The position numbers and the translations under genes were made by a program. DNA of 39,220 bases from an uncultured Planctomycetia bacterium (lineage in GTDB: Bacteria; Planctomycetota; Phycisphaerae; Phycisphaerales; SM1A02), in assembly GCA_937919205.1 (NCBI GenBank), contig CALFOZ010000080.1, positions 1 through 39,220 on the forward strand, given 5' to 3'. This document shows, in pieces, positions 18,372 through 27,904 of the stretch (its first letter is position 1; every line of letters begins with the position of its first letter). The notes beneath the pieces are model-generated. The model was not told the origin of the DNA. It saw only the letters and a list, made by a program, of their open reading frames with translations, and ran no database searches.

Positions 18372-20465
18372 ATGCCAGTCATCACGCTTCCAGACGGAAC
18401 CACAAAAACTTATGACGCACCCGTAACCGCCGCGAAAGTGGCCGCCGACATTGGGGCGGGTCTGGCCAAGGCCGCCCTTGGCGCAAAGATTGACGGCGTG
18501 TTGTGCGACCTGTCCACCATCATTTCGCGTGACGCGCAGTTGGCCATTGTCACTCCCAAAAAACGCGACGGCACCATTGACCCCGACGCGTTGTTTCTTG
18601 TGCGGCATTCCGCGGCGCACATCATGGCTGAAGCCATCTGCAATTTATTTCCTGGCGTGCAACTGGTCTACGGTCCTCCCGTGGAGCAAGGCTTTTATTA
18701 CGACATGGCGTTCCCCGCGGGGCACATTCCAAGCGCCGACGATTTCACCAAAATCGAGCAGGAAATGGCTCGAATTGTGGCGCAAGACCGCCCCTTCACG
18801 CGCTATGAAATGAGCGCAACCGATGGCATGGCAAAGGCCAACAGCGAAGGCAGTAAATATAAAATTGACAACGCGCAACGCGCCTGCGATGCCGCAAAAA
18901 CTTCCGGCGCAGACGCCACACTGAGTTGGTACGCCACGGGAACGCCCGGGGAAAATTGGGAGGATCTTTGCCGCGGTCCGCACGTTCCAACCACAGCGCG
19001 CGTTGCCGCATACAAAGTGACCACGCTGGCCAGCAGTTATTGGCACGGCGACGAAAAAAGCGATCGACTCACGCGCGTCTACGGAACAGCCTTCGCATCA
19101 AAGGCGGAACTTGACGCGCACATGAAGCAACTTGAAGAAGCCAAGTTGCGCGACCACCGCGTGATTGGAAAGCAACTGCAACTTTTTCACATCGATGAAA
19201 TGGTTGGACAAGGTCTTGTGTTATGGAAACCAAATGGCGCCGTGATTCGCCAAGAGTTGCAAACATTCATCGGCGAGGCTCTGCGTCAACAGGGCTACCA
19301 CCAAGTGTTCACGCCGCACATTGGCAAGTTGGATCTGTATCGAACCAGCGGCCACTTTCCCTACTACCGCGAGAGCCAGTACCCGCCAATCATTGACCAC
19401 GACAGCATGAGCGCGCTGGCCAAAGAAGGTTGCACATGCGCGGACCTTTCAAATCGCTTGGAAAATGGCGAGATTGAGGGCTATTTACTGAAGCCCATGA
19501 ATTGCCCGCACCACATTCGCATCTTCGCCAGCGAGCCGCGCTCTTGGCGCGATTTACCCGTGCGTTTGGCTGAATTTGGCACGGTGTATCGCTGGGAGCA
19601 GTCTGGCGAAATTGGTGGCTTGACGCGCGTGCGCGGCTTCACGCAAGACGACGCGCATTTGTTCTGCCGCGAGGATCAAGTCGCTCACGAACTACAAGGC
19701 TGTTTGAAACTTGTCAAACTTATTTTTGGCACACTTGGAATGAAGGACTACCGCGTGCGCGTTGGCTTGCGCGGTCCGGACTCTGCTAAATATGTTGGCC
19801 TTGCGGAAAATTGGGACAAGGCCGAGCAAGCGTGCCGCGACGCCGCGCAATCCCTTGGCGTTCCATTTAGCGAGGAGCCAGGCGAGGCCGCGTTCTACGG
19901 ACCCAAGATTGATTTTGTGGTGCGCGATGTCATCGGTCGATCTTGGCAACTTGGCACCGTGCAAGTGGATTACAACTTGCCGATTCGATTTGATCTTTCA
20001 TATCAAGGCGCTGACAACAAGTCGCACCGACCTGTGATGATTCACCGCGCGCCGTTTGGAAGTCTGGAACGATTCACGGGCGTGTTGATTGAGCACTTCG
20101 CCGGCGCGTTTCCATTGTGGCTCAGTCCAGAGCAAGTGCGCGTGCTTCCAATTAGTGAAAAGAGCGACGCCTACGCGCAAGAATTGCACGCCGCGCTTCA
20201 CCAAGCTGGCCTGCGCACCACGCTTGACACAACTTCAGAACGAGTTCAGAACCGCATTCGCATTGCCGCCGAGCAAAAGATTCCTGTGACCGCAATTGTT
20301 GGTCCGCGCGACGCCGAGCGGCGCGTGGTCAGCATTCGCCTGCATGGAAAGGCTGAAAATGCGGGCGAAATGCCATTTGATGACTTTGTCACGGCGCTGG
20401 TTTCTGACTATCGAACCCGAGCCAGTGAAACGCTTGCGGGCAAGATTACGCCAACTACTAAGTGA
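18372..20465 (+). CDS. thrS: Threonyl-tRNA synthetase
   Basis: TGS domain, LVRHSAAHIMAEAI, KPMNCPHHIRIF, RVRGFTQDDAHLFC, HRAPFGSLERFTGVLIEHFAGAFPLWL. Confidence 0.97.
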   Translation: MPVITLPDGTTKTYDAPVTAAKVAADIGAGLAKAALGAKIDGVLCDLSTIISRDAQLAIVTPKKRDGTIDPDALFLVRHSAAHIMAEAICNLFPGVQLVYGPPVEQGFYYDMAFPAGHIPSADDFTKIEQEMARIVAQDRPFTRYEMSATDGMAKANSEGSKYKIDNAQRACDAAKTSGADATLSWYATGTPGENWEDLCRGPHVPTTARVAAYKVTTLASSYWHGDEKSDRLTRVYGTAFASKAELDAHMKQLEEAKLRDHRVIGKQLQLFHIDEMVGQGLVLWKPNGAVIRQELQTFIGEALRQQGYHQVFTPHIGKLDLYRTSGHFPYYRESQYPPIIDHDSMSALAKEGCTCADLSNRLENGEIEGYLLKPMNCPHHIRIFASEPRSWRDLPVRLAEFGTVYRWEQSGEIGGLTRVRGFTQDDAHLFCREDQVAHELQGCLKLVKLIFGTLGMKDYRVRVGLRGPDSAKYVGLAENWDKAEQACRDAAQSLGVPFSEEPGEAAFYGPKIDFVVRDVIGRSWQLGTVQVDYNLPIRFDLSYQGADNKSHRPVMIHRAPFGSLERFTGVLIEHFAGAFPLWLSPEQVRVLPISEKSDAYAQELHAALHQAGLRTTLDTTSERVQNRIRIAAEQKIPVTAIVGPRDAERRVVSIRLHGKAENAGEMPFDDFVTALVSDYRTRASETLAGKITPTTK

Positions 20466-20556
20466 CATTTGTCACAAGAATGCAAAATCCCCGCAAAAAA
20501 GACTTGCAATTCCTATTGCATCGGTCATGCTTGATCAGGTACTTTGTACTGTGTAG

Positions 20557-20575
20557 GTGGTGAGCGTTTCACCAC
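20557..20575 (+). other. Stem-loop in infC leader
   Basis: GTGGTGA-GCGTT-TCACCAC: perfect 7-bp stem, no downstream T-run. Confidence 0.4.
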
Positions 20576-20739
20576 TCAAAATTGACTCAAGGACAACGAC
20601 TGCATGTTTCAGAAATTCTTCGTACAGGCATGATGATTCTGCCCACGTTGCCTCGCGTTTCTCCGGTCAATCCGGTTTGCACAGCAATCGCTTTTAAAGC
20701 GTTGTGTTTTCTTATTGTCTCCACATAAAGGATTCTTCC

Positions 20740-21537
20740 ATCTCAGCATTTCCTCCACGCCGTCCGCCCATGTCACGCCCTGATTCAGGTTCCAGTTTTG
20801 GTCCCCGCATCAATGATCGCATTCGCATTACCCCTGTTCGTTTGATCGACGAGACGGGAACAATGCTTGGTGTTGTTGAAACAGAAGAAGCGCGCCGACT
20901 TGCCATGGTGGCTGGTCTTGACCTTGTGGAGATCGCGCCCGATGTGCGGCCGCCCGTGTGCAAGATCATGGACTTTGGAAAATATAAATACGAGCAGGCC
21001 AAGAAAGACAAACAAGGTCGCAAGACCAAGACCTTTGAAATGAAGGAAGTTCGCTTGGGCCGCAGTATGAAAGTGGATCCGCACGATGTTGAGATTCGCG
21101 TGCAACAAGCGCGGCGATTTTTGCTTGAGGGTCACAAAGTGCAACTGGTGGCCAGTTACAAGGGCCGCGAAATGGCGCACAAGGAAATTGGCGCCGTGAA
21201 ATTAAACGACGCCATCGCAAAGTTGGTTGATCTGGCGCGCTTGGATAGTCCGCCGCGCTTCAACGGCAAGCGACTCTCCGCCATGTTGTCGCCAGATCGC
21301 GCGCGCATTGACGCGTATAAGCGCAAGCATCCAACGCCAAAGCCTGCGCCAACCAAGGCGGAAAAAGCCGCGGCTGTAAAGCCAGAGGGCGACGCCGTTG
21401 ACAATGGCGAATCAGCGACTACGGCCACGGGTGAAACCGCTGTGAAGAAGCCAAAGAAAGCGGCCAAGCCAAAGAAAGTTGTTGCTACCACGGATGCGCC
21501 CGTTGCAACTCCAACTTCAACTAAGGCCAATTCCTAA
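20740..21537 (+). CDS. infC: Translation initiation factor IF-3 with Lys/Ala-rich C-terminal tail; probable AUC start
   Basis: RINDRIRITPVRLIDETGTMLGV, GLDLVEIAPDVRPPVCKIMDFGKYKYEQ. AAAGGA-7 nt-ATC at 20740; first in-frame ATG (20770) has no SD. Confidence 0.9.
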   Translation: MSAFPPRRPPMSRPDSGSSFGPRINDRIRITPVRLIDETGTMLGVVETEEARRLAMVAGLDLVEIAPDVRPPVCKIMDFGKYKYEQAKKDKQGRKTKTFEMKEVRLGRSMKVDPHDVEIRVQQARRFLLEGHKVQLVASYKGREMAHKEIGAVKLNDAIAKLVDLARLDSPPRFNGKRLSAMLSPDRARIDAYKRKHPTPKPAPTKAEKAAAVKPEGDAVDNGESATTATGETAVKKPKKAAKPKKVVATTDAPVATPTSTKANS

Positions 21538-21563
21538 ACTGGTTGTTTGAATTTTTTAAACTT

Positions 21564-21608
21564 GCAATAAAAAACCAGGACGTCCCACACGTCCTGGTTT
21601 TTTATTGC
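21564..21608. terminator. Bidirectional intrinsic terminator between convergent infC and porin genes
   Basis: GCAATAAAAAACCAGGACGT-CCCAC-ACGTCCTGGTTTTTTATTGC: perfect 20-bp inverted repeat with A-run/T-run on both sides. Confidence 0.95.
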
Positions 21609-21693
21609 TGTGCAACGTTTTTTTATCCAAGTGTTGTGAATTGGTTTGTTGTGCGACACCCACGCGATGCGTTACACAAACCAACCTTGTCAA

Positions 21694-23121
21694 TTAAAAT
21701 TTTATTTTTGATCGCAGGCCAAATACCCACGTCGCTCCGCCCTTGGCTTGCGGATTGGATGGATCATCAATCAATTGAAGATCCGCGGTCAATTCCAGAC
21801 TGCCCGTCAAACGCAATCGATAGTAGGTTTCGATTGTTTTTTGCTGGCGATCCCCCGCCGTGGATGAATCGGTCCAGGCCAAGCCAAGACCAACGCCATC
21901 GCCATGGCGGCCAAACGCATTTTCCAAACTGACGCCCGTGGTGATTTCCTGCGAGGCGGGGCTGATATTGGAGTCGCTTAATTGATACGCCAACCACACG
22001 CCCATGTCGCGGTCAAGAAATTGCTGGGCGATAAGCGTCATGGCGTTGCCGGACTGCTTGGTGTTGGTGCTGGGCGTATCGTTGCCGGCGTTGGTGTTGC
22101 ACACAAAAACGGAATAGCGGCCAATGAGATCCTTGTCCGCGCCAAGGGCCGTGACAATGCCAGCTTCCGCGCCGACAAGATAGAAGCCGTCGCCCACAGT
22201 TCCAAATCCGCCGCCCGAATTCAACGCGCCAAGCGGACTGGTCAACAGTGTGTTGACATAGAAACCATCAACAGGAATAAATTGCGCGAAGGCGCCAGGC
22301 AGATAGTTGTTCCAGCCAATGGGCATGGCGTCGCCACCGTCAAAGCAACTGGCAAGAAATTGGTTGGTTTCATCGTCGGCGAAAAAATTAACCGCGGTGG
22401 TGTCGTTGGGAAGAATTTTTCCGGCGCCAACAAGAATGCGGTCATCGCAAAAACCTTGCTGTGCATAGAGACGCGTCAGAAATGCATTCATTGAATTTTC
22501 AACCGAATCCACAATGACAATATTTGAACCAATCGCCGCGCCGAGATTCACATTCTGCGCGCTCCAATTGTTGTTGGCGCGAAATTGCGCGGTGATGGAG
22601 CCCAGTCCAATTCCCTCTATTTCCCAGGCTTTCCAATCAATTCGGTAGCTGAAGCGATTGCTGACGGCGCCACGAACCTGGCCCGCAATGCTACTGCTGG
22701 CTTGCTGGGCTACGGTGCAATTATACAAGTCGGTCTTCACACTCAATCTTTCACGCATCCACAATTCCAAGTTGCGAAGCGGCGACGTGATGGGGGAAAA
22801 TGGATCGATTGAAAGAAGCGGATCAATTCGACCTTCATCAATTGGAAGTGGTTGCGGCGCGTCCAACGCCAAGCGAATGAAGGGCTTGTGCGCGCCAAAG
22901 AATGGATCCACATTTGGAACCAGCCAAAATGTTCCAAAGTCCTGCGTTTCCCTCAGCGTGCCAAATCGGGAATCTCCCATCTTTGTGGTGGAGAGCGCCT
23001 TAAGAAAACGATCCGTTGCATCGTCAGCGAAGGCAATGGTGGCGCAAGAGATGGCGGCGAGTAACGCACTTCCAATTGCAAGTCGTTGCGTGGAGCGATT
23101 CAACAATTTTAAAATTACCAA
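21694..23121 (-). CDS. Carbohydrate-selective porin, OprB-like
   Basis: Signal peptide; LSVKTDLYNCTVAQQASS...RFSYRIDWKAWEIEG...GVSLENAFGRHGDGVGLGLAWTD...TIETYYRLRLTGSLELTADLQLIDDPSNP. Start uncertain (TTG). Confidence 0.75.
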   Translation of the reverse strand: MVILKLLNRSTQRLAIGSALLAAISCATIAFADDATDRFLKALSTTKMGDSRFGTLRETQDFGTFWLVPNVDPFFGAHKPFIRLALDAPQPLPIDEGRIDPLLSIDPFSPITSPLRNLELWMRERLSVKTDLYNCTVAQQASSSIAGQVRGAVSNRFSYRIDWKAWEIEGIGLGSITAQFRANNNWSAQNVNLGAAIGSNIVIVDSVENSMNAFLTRLYAQQGFCDDRILVGAGKILPNDTTAVNFFADDETNQFLASCFDGGDAMPIGWNNYLPGAFAQFIPVDGFYVNTLLTSPLGALNSGGGFGTVGDGFYLVGAEAGIVTALGADKDLIGRYSVFVCNTNAGNDTPSTNTKQSGNAMTLIAQQFLDRDMGVWLAYQLSDSNISPASQEITTGVSLENAFGRHGDGVGLGLAWTDSSTAGDRQQKTIETYYRLRLTGSLELTADLQLIDDPSNPQAKGGATWVFGLRSKIKF

Positions 23122-23140
23122 AAATAATAAAATTATCTTC

Positions 23141-23174
23141 TTGCTTTTTTATACAGTTGTTGCATAATTATACC
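23141..23174 (+). promoter_or_regulatory. Predicted argR-operon promoter with ARG-box-like element over the -10
   Basis: TTGCTT-16 nt-CATAAT; TGCATAATTATACC (23161..23174) matches the core TGAATAATTATTCA at 11/14 positions. Confidence 0.45.
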
Positions 23175-23178
23175 TCCT

Positions 23179-23655
23179 ATGGATTCCTCCAAACCAACTC
23201 GTCGGCGCATGATTGAACGGCTTCTGCAAACGGGCCGCGTTACAAGTCAACATGGCTTGCTGAAACAATTGCGCGCCGAGGGCGTGGATGTGACACAAGC
23301 CACTTTATCGCGGGATTTGGCTGATCTGGGTGTGATGAAGGGCCCCACTGGTTGGCAGTTGCCAGGCTCCGCCGCCGTGAATAATTCAGACATCAGCGCC
23401 GCAGTGCAAACCTATCTGCTGGATGTGGAGGTTGGTGGACAAATGGTGGTCTTGCGCACGCGCACCGGCCACGCCACTCCGCTTGCGGTTGAGCTTGATC
23501 GAATTCGCTTGGAGGGTTCGCTGGGCACGCTCGCCGGCGATGACACTATTTTGTTGGTCGCAAAGAGCGCGTCGCTGGCGCGCAACTTGGCCACTCGTCT
23601 AAAAAATATTTTGCAGGGCAACGGGGAACGGCCGCGTAGGCCAATTCGCAAATAA
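23179..23655 (+). CDS. argR: Arginine repressor
   Basis: RRRMIERLLQTGRVTSQHGLLKQLRAEGVDVTQATLSRDLADLGVMK; C-terminal GTLAGDDTILLVAKS. Confidence 0.95.
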   Translation: MDSSKPTRRRMIERLLQTGRVTSQHGLLKQLRAEGVDVTQATLSRDLADLGVMKGPTGWQLPGSAAVNNSDISAAVQTYLLDVEVGGQMVVLRTRTGHATPLAVELDRIRLEGSLGTLAGDDTILLVAKSASLARNLATRLKNILQGNGERPRRPIRK

Positions 23656-23656
23656 C

Positions 23657-24724
23657 ATGCAACACAACTTGAACGAGACACCAATTCAAATAGCAATTGT
23701 TGGCGCGGCTGGATACACCGGCGCCGAATTAGCCAGCATTGCCGCGGCCCATCCTTTGGTGGAGGTCGTGGCCTTGTTCGCCTCGGAGCGCGCAAGCAAC
23801 GCGGTGGTGCGCGTCATGTCGGATATTTTTCCACGCCTACGTGGTGTCAACGACTTGCCCATTCATACGGCCACTGTGGAGGCAATCGTGGCGTGCGGCG
23901 CCAAAGTTATTTTCTTGGCCACTCCGCATGAGGCCAGCGCCGAGTTGGCGCCCGCCCTGCTTGCGCACGGACTGATTGTCATTGATCTGTCAGCGGCGTT
24001 TCGCTTGCGTGACGCCGCGGCGTATCCAGCGCATTACGGATTCACGCATCCTGCAAGTGATTTGCTTGCGCAAGCGGTGTATGGCTTGCCGGAACTGAAC
24101 CGCACTGCATTGGCTGATGCCGACTTGATCGCTTGCGCGGGTTGCTATCCAACCTCCGTCATTCTGCCCTTGCGTCCACTGATGAATGCAAAACTTCTGC
24201 TTAGTTCACGACCCGTGATTGTGGATTCAGCAAGTGGTGTAAGCGGCGCGGGCCGTGGCGCCACCACCAAAAATTTATTTTGCGAAGTGAGTTTCCAACC
24301 GTACAGCCCCCTGCAACACCGGCATCAACCAGAGATGCGACAAGAAACAGGGTTAGACATTTTGTTCACGCCACATTTACTGCCGCTTGATCGCGGCATT
24401 GTCAGCACCATTCATGTTGAACTTGTGCCTGGCGTGAGCGAGTCCATGGTTCGCCAAACGCTTGCTACGCACTATGCCGATGAACCATTTATACGATTGC
24501 TTGACGCGGGAGTGTGGAGCTCTATTGCCGCCGTGGAGCGCACCAACTACTGCGATATTTCGCTCATGGTGGACTGCGCGCACAATCACTTGGTCATTGC
24601 GTCGTCCATTGACAACTTGGTCAAAGGCGCGGCAGGCCAAGCCATGCAGTGCATGAATATACGAATGGGATGTGCGCAGACCATGGGATTGCTACCCAAG
24701 CACTCAGTTGGAGTGGCATCTTGA
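23657..24724 (+). CDS. argC: N-acetyl-gamma-glutamyl-phosphate reductase
   Basis: IVGAAGYTGAELASI, FLATPHEASAELAP, YGLPELNR, ACAGCYPTSVILPL, FTPHLLPLDRGI. Confidence 0.97.
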   Translation: MQHNLNETPIQIAIVGAAGYTGAELASIAAAHPLVEVVALFASERASNAVVRVMSDIFPRLRGVNDLPIHTATVEAIVACGAKVIFLATPHEASAELAPALLAHGLIVIDLSAAFRLRDAAAYPAHYGFTHPASDLLAQAVYGLPELNRTALADADLIACAGCYPTSVILPLRPLMNAKLLLSSRPVIVDSASGVSGAGRGATTKNLFCEVSFQPYSPLQHRHQPEMRQETGLDILFTPHLLPLDRGIVSTIHVELVPGVSESMVRQTLATHYADEPFIRLLDAGVWSSIAAVERTNYCDISLMVDCAHNHLVIASSIDNLVKGAAGQAMQCMNIRMGCAQTMGLLPKHSVGVAS

Positions 24725-25590
24725 AGCCCTCCATGCGCACGCACACAGAGCCAAAACCAATAGGAAAAAAGCCAATTGTTATTAAATTGGGCGGCGCGTT
24801 GCTGGATGAACCCGCGCAGAACGCCGCCTTCTTTCAAACGCTTGCCAACTTTATGCAACACGATCACCAAGTCGTGTTGGTGCATGGCGGTGGAAAGAGT
24901 GTCGACCGACATTTGCAATTGCTTGGCCACACCAGCCAAAAGCGCGATGGTATTCGCATCACTCCACCAGAACACATGCGGGAAATTGCCGGCGTATTGG
25001 CGGGGCAACTGAACGCGCGGCTTGTGGGATTACTGCGTGCTCGCGGCGTGAACGCGGTTGGTCTTACGCTGGCCGATGGCGCCACAACCACGGCGCGCAA
25101 AAGTGAGAAGTTTTCATTTGACGCCGGTCGCGTTGGTGAGATCACTGGCGGCGATCCGAACCTTATTCAAACCCTGCTACGCAATGGGTGCGCTCCTATT
25201 TTCTCCAGCATCGCCATGGATGACGCGGGTGAACTTCTCAATGTCAACGCCGATGAAGCCGCCGCCGCAATCGCACGCATTGTGTCGGCGCGCCTACTTG
25301 TGTTGCTGACAGATGTCGCGGGCGTGAAAGATGGCGCGGGCAACATTATTCCCTCCCTGGATTGGGCTGGTGTTGAGCGCCTTACAAATAGTGGCGCCAT
25401 CACTGGCGGCATGATCGCCAAAGTTCGCTCGGCGCTAGAAGCCAGCGAGCAATCGGGCGTTGCCACCCTGGTCGCCAGTTGGAATGATGCCAATATCGCG
25501 GACGTGCTACGCAATAGTGGTAGTAAAACCGCGGCAGGAACGCTGTTTCTGCCATCCAACCACCTGTGCGATATCGGAGGACATTTCTAA
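24721..25590 (+). CDS. argB: Acetylglutamate kinase (probable TTG start overlapping argC stop)
   Basis: PIVIKLGGALLDEP, VLVHGGGKSVDRHL, NVNADEAAAAIA, LTDVAGVKD. GGAG-7 nt-TTG at 24721. Confidence 0.95.
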   Translation: MKPSMRTHTEPKPIGKKPIVIKLGGALLDEPAQNAAFFQTLANFMQHDHQVVLVHGGGKSVDRHLQLLGHTSQKRDGIRITPPEHMREIAGVLAGQLNARLVGLLRARGVNAVGLTLADGATTTARKSEKFSFDAGRVGEITGGDPNLIQTLLRNGCAPIFSSIAMDDAGELLNVNADEAAAAIARIVSARLLVLLTDVAGVKDGAGNIIPSLDWAGVERLTNSGAITGGMIAKVRSALEASEQSGVATLVASWNDANIADVLRNSGSKTAAGTLFLPSNHLCDIGGHF

Positions 25591-26585
25591 TGCATGCGCA
25601 CACTCGTTTAGCCACCAAAGATGTCACGCGCATCATGGATTTCAGTTCGCATGAAGTGATGCCGCTGATTGAACTTGGTCGCGCGCTGAAGGCGGACATC
25701 CGCCCATACAAGGATCACTTCGCGCAACGCTCACTTGTCATGTTGTTTGAAAAGCCGTCGCTACGCACGCGCGTCAGCTTTGAGATTGGCTTCGCGCGCT
25801 TGGGCGGACACGCCGTGTACTTGGACCATGAAAAGTTGCGCATTGGAGAGCGTGAAACCATCGCCGACTACAGCCGTAACCTTGAGCGATGGTGCGACTG
25901 CATTGTGGCGCGCACCATGAGCCACGACACCATCACCGCGCTAGCATCCAACGCCACCATTCCTGTCATCAACGCGCTTTCGGACATTCACCATCCGTGC
26001 CAAGCGCTTGCCGACTATATGACGTTGGTGGAACTTGGATTTGATTGCCGCCAACATCAACTGGCTTGGGTGGGCGATGGAAACAATGTCTGTCACTCGC
26101 TTATGGAACTCACGGCGACATTGGGCGCGTCTATGATCGTGGTCACGCCGCCGGGGGTTGCGCCATCCGCGGACATTGTTCGTGATTGCCAAGCGCGCGC
26201 CTGCCGCACCGGCGCCACACTGCAATACACCAACGACATCCATCGCATTCAAGGGTCATTCGCCGTCTACACCGACACCCGAACCAGCATGGGCCAAACC
26301 GAAAACACGACAAAAGAAGCCATATTCAAGCCCTATTGTGTCACCCCTGATGTCATGGCTGTGGCTGGATCAAACGCGTATTTCATGCATTGCCTTCCCG
26401 CTCACCGCGGCCATGAAGTGGTGGACGCTGTCATTGATGGTCCACACAGCGTGGTCTTTGATCAGGCGGAAAATAGAATGCACATTCAAAATGCGTTGCT
26501 TCTGAATCTTCTCACAACTCAAACACAAGACTCGTTGGGTAAAAATACAACTCGCACCTCTCACACAACTCGGAGTCCCTTATGA
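25590..26585 (+). CDS. argF: Ornithine carbamoyltransferase (or N-acetylornithine carbamoyltransferase paralogue)
   Basis: [54 protein letters not shown]. Confidence 0.93.
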   Translation: MHAHTRLATKDVTRIMDFSSHEVMPLIELGRALKADIRPYKDHFAQRSLVMLFEKPSLRTRVSFEIGFARLGGHAVYLDHEKLRIGERETIADYSRNLERWCDCIVARTMSHDTITALASNATIPVINALSDIHHPCQALADYMTLVELGFDCRQHQLAWVGDGNNVCHSLMELTATLGASMIVVTPPGVAPSADIVRDCQARACRTGATLQYTNDIHRIQGSFAVYTDTRTSMGQTENTTKEAIFKPYCVTPDVMAVAGSNAYFMHCLPAHRGHEVVDAVIDGPHSVVFDQAENRMHIQNALLLNLLTTQTQDSLGKNTTRTSHTTRSPL

Positions 26586-27904
26586 ATAGCGTCACCAAAA
26601 ATAATCCACCCGCCCCCACCCCCGTAGCGCCAACGCATTCCAAAAAACCCAAGCGCGTGTGCGTGGCCTACTCCGGTGGCCTTGATACCAGTTGCGTTAT
26701 TCCGTGGTTGCGCGAAACCTACGACTGCGAAGTGGTGGCGTGCGTGGCGGATGTTGGTCAAGGCGCGCAAGAACTTGTCGGCATTGAAAAGAAAGCCGCC
26801 GACTCCGGCGCCTGCGCATGCGTGATCAAAGATTTGAAGCAATCATTCTTGACGGACTTTGTATTTCCAATGGTCATGTCTGGCGCCGTGTATGAGGGGC
26901 GCTACCTTCTTGGCACCAGCATCGCGCGTCCTTGCATTGCGCAAGCGCAGGTCATGTGCGCGTTGGAAGAACAGTGCGACGCCGTGGCCCACGGTTGCAC
27001 TGGCAAAGGCAATGATCAAGTGCGATTTGAAAGCGTGTATGCGGCGTTGGCGCCGCAATTGCGCGTGATTGCGCCGTGGCGTGAAAGTTCCTGGAATTTG
27101 CGCAGTCGTGAAGCCATGCTTGGCTATTTGGCACAGCGCAATATTCCATGCGCCGCAAGCGCCACAAAAATTTATTCGCGCGACGCCAACTCCTGGCATG
27201 TTTCACATGAAGGCGCGGAACTGGAAGATCCGTGGAACGCGCCACCAGAAGATTTGTGGATTCGCACAACCGATCCAAAGAGCGCGCCCAATGAGCCGGA
27301 AGAAGTGGTTGTTGGATTTGAACATGGATTGCCCGTGAGCGTGAATGGCAAAAAACTTTCAGCGGTCGCACTGCTTGACGCGCTGAATGACATTGGCGCG
27401 CGCCATGGCGTGGGCCGAGTTGACCTGGTTGAGAACCGACTTGTGGGAATGAAGAGCCGCGGTTGCTACGAGACTCCAGGCGGAACTATTCTTATGGAAG
27501 CACTGCGCGGCTTGGAACAAATTGTTCTTGACCGCGACTCCATGCGCTTTCGCGAGGAACTTGCCAATGATTTTGCGCGCGTCATTTATGATGGCCGTTG
27601 GTTCGCGCCGTTGCGTGAGGCGCAGTGGGCGGCCATTCAATCGCTGGCACAACCACTTACTGGCGAAGTGGCTGTGCGCGCCTATAAAGGAAGCGCCACC
27701 ACCACGCGTCGGCGCAGTCCAAATTCGCTGTATTCGCAGGCATTTGCCACCTTTGGCGAGGACGATGTGTACAACCAACAGCACGCCGAAGGCTTCATTC
27801 GTTTGTTTTCTTTGCCCAGCCGCATTCGCGCCATGCTTGGCCTAAATAAAGTGTTTGGTATTCACAATGCGCATACATCTGGCAAAAGTGGAGCAAGTCG
27901 GTGA
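26582..27904 (+). CDS. argG: Argininosuccinate synthase
   Basis: [69 protein letters not shown]. Confidence 0.97.
   Translation: MNSVTKNNPPAPTPVAPTHSKKPKRVCVAYSGGLDTSCVIPWLRETYDCEVVACVADVGQGAQELVGIEKKAADSGACACVIKDLKQSFLTDFVFPMVMSGAVYEGRYLLGTSIARPCIAQAQVMCALEEQCDAVAHGCTGKGNDQVRFESVYAALAPQLRVIAPWRESSWNLRSREAMLGYLAQRNIPCAASATKIYSRDANSWHVSHEGAELEDPWNAPPEDLWIRTTDPKSAPNEPEEVVVGFEHGLPVSVNGKKLSAVALLDALNDIGARHGVGRVDLVENRLVGMKSRGCYETPGGTILMEALRGLEQIVLDRDSMRFREELANDFARVIYDGRWFAPLREAQWAAIQSLAQPLTGEVAVRAYKGSATTTRRRSPNSLYSQAFATFGEDDVYNQQHAEGFIRLFSLPSRIRAMLGLNKVFGIHNAHTSGKSGASR

Noticed and set aside
20462-20475. Palindrome GTGACATTTGTCAC at the thrS stop codon
   Set aside because: Perfect inverted repeat, but single copy with no matching regulator or promoter context; too short to claim function.
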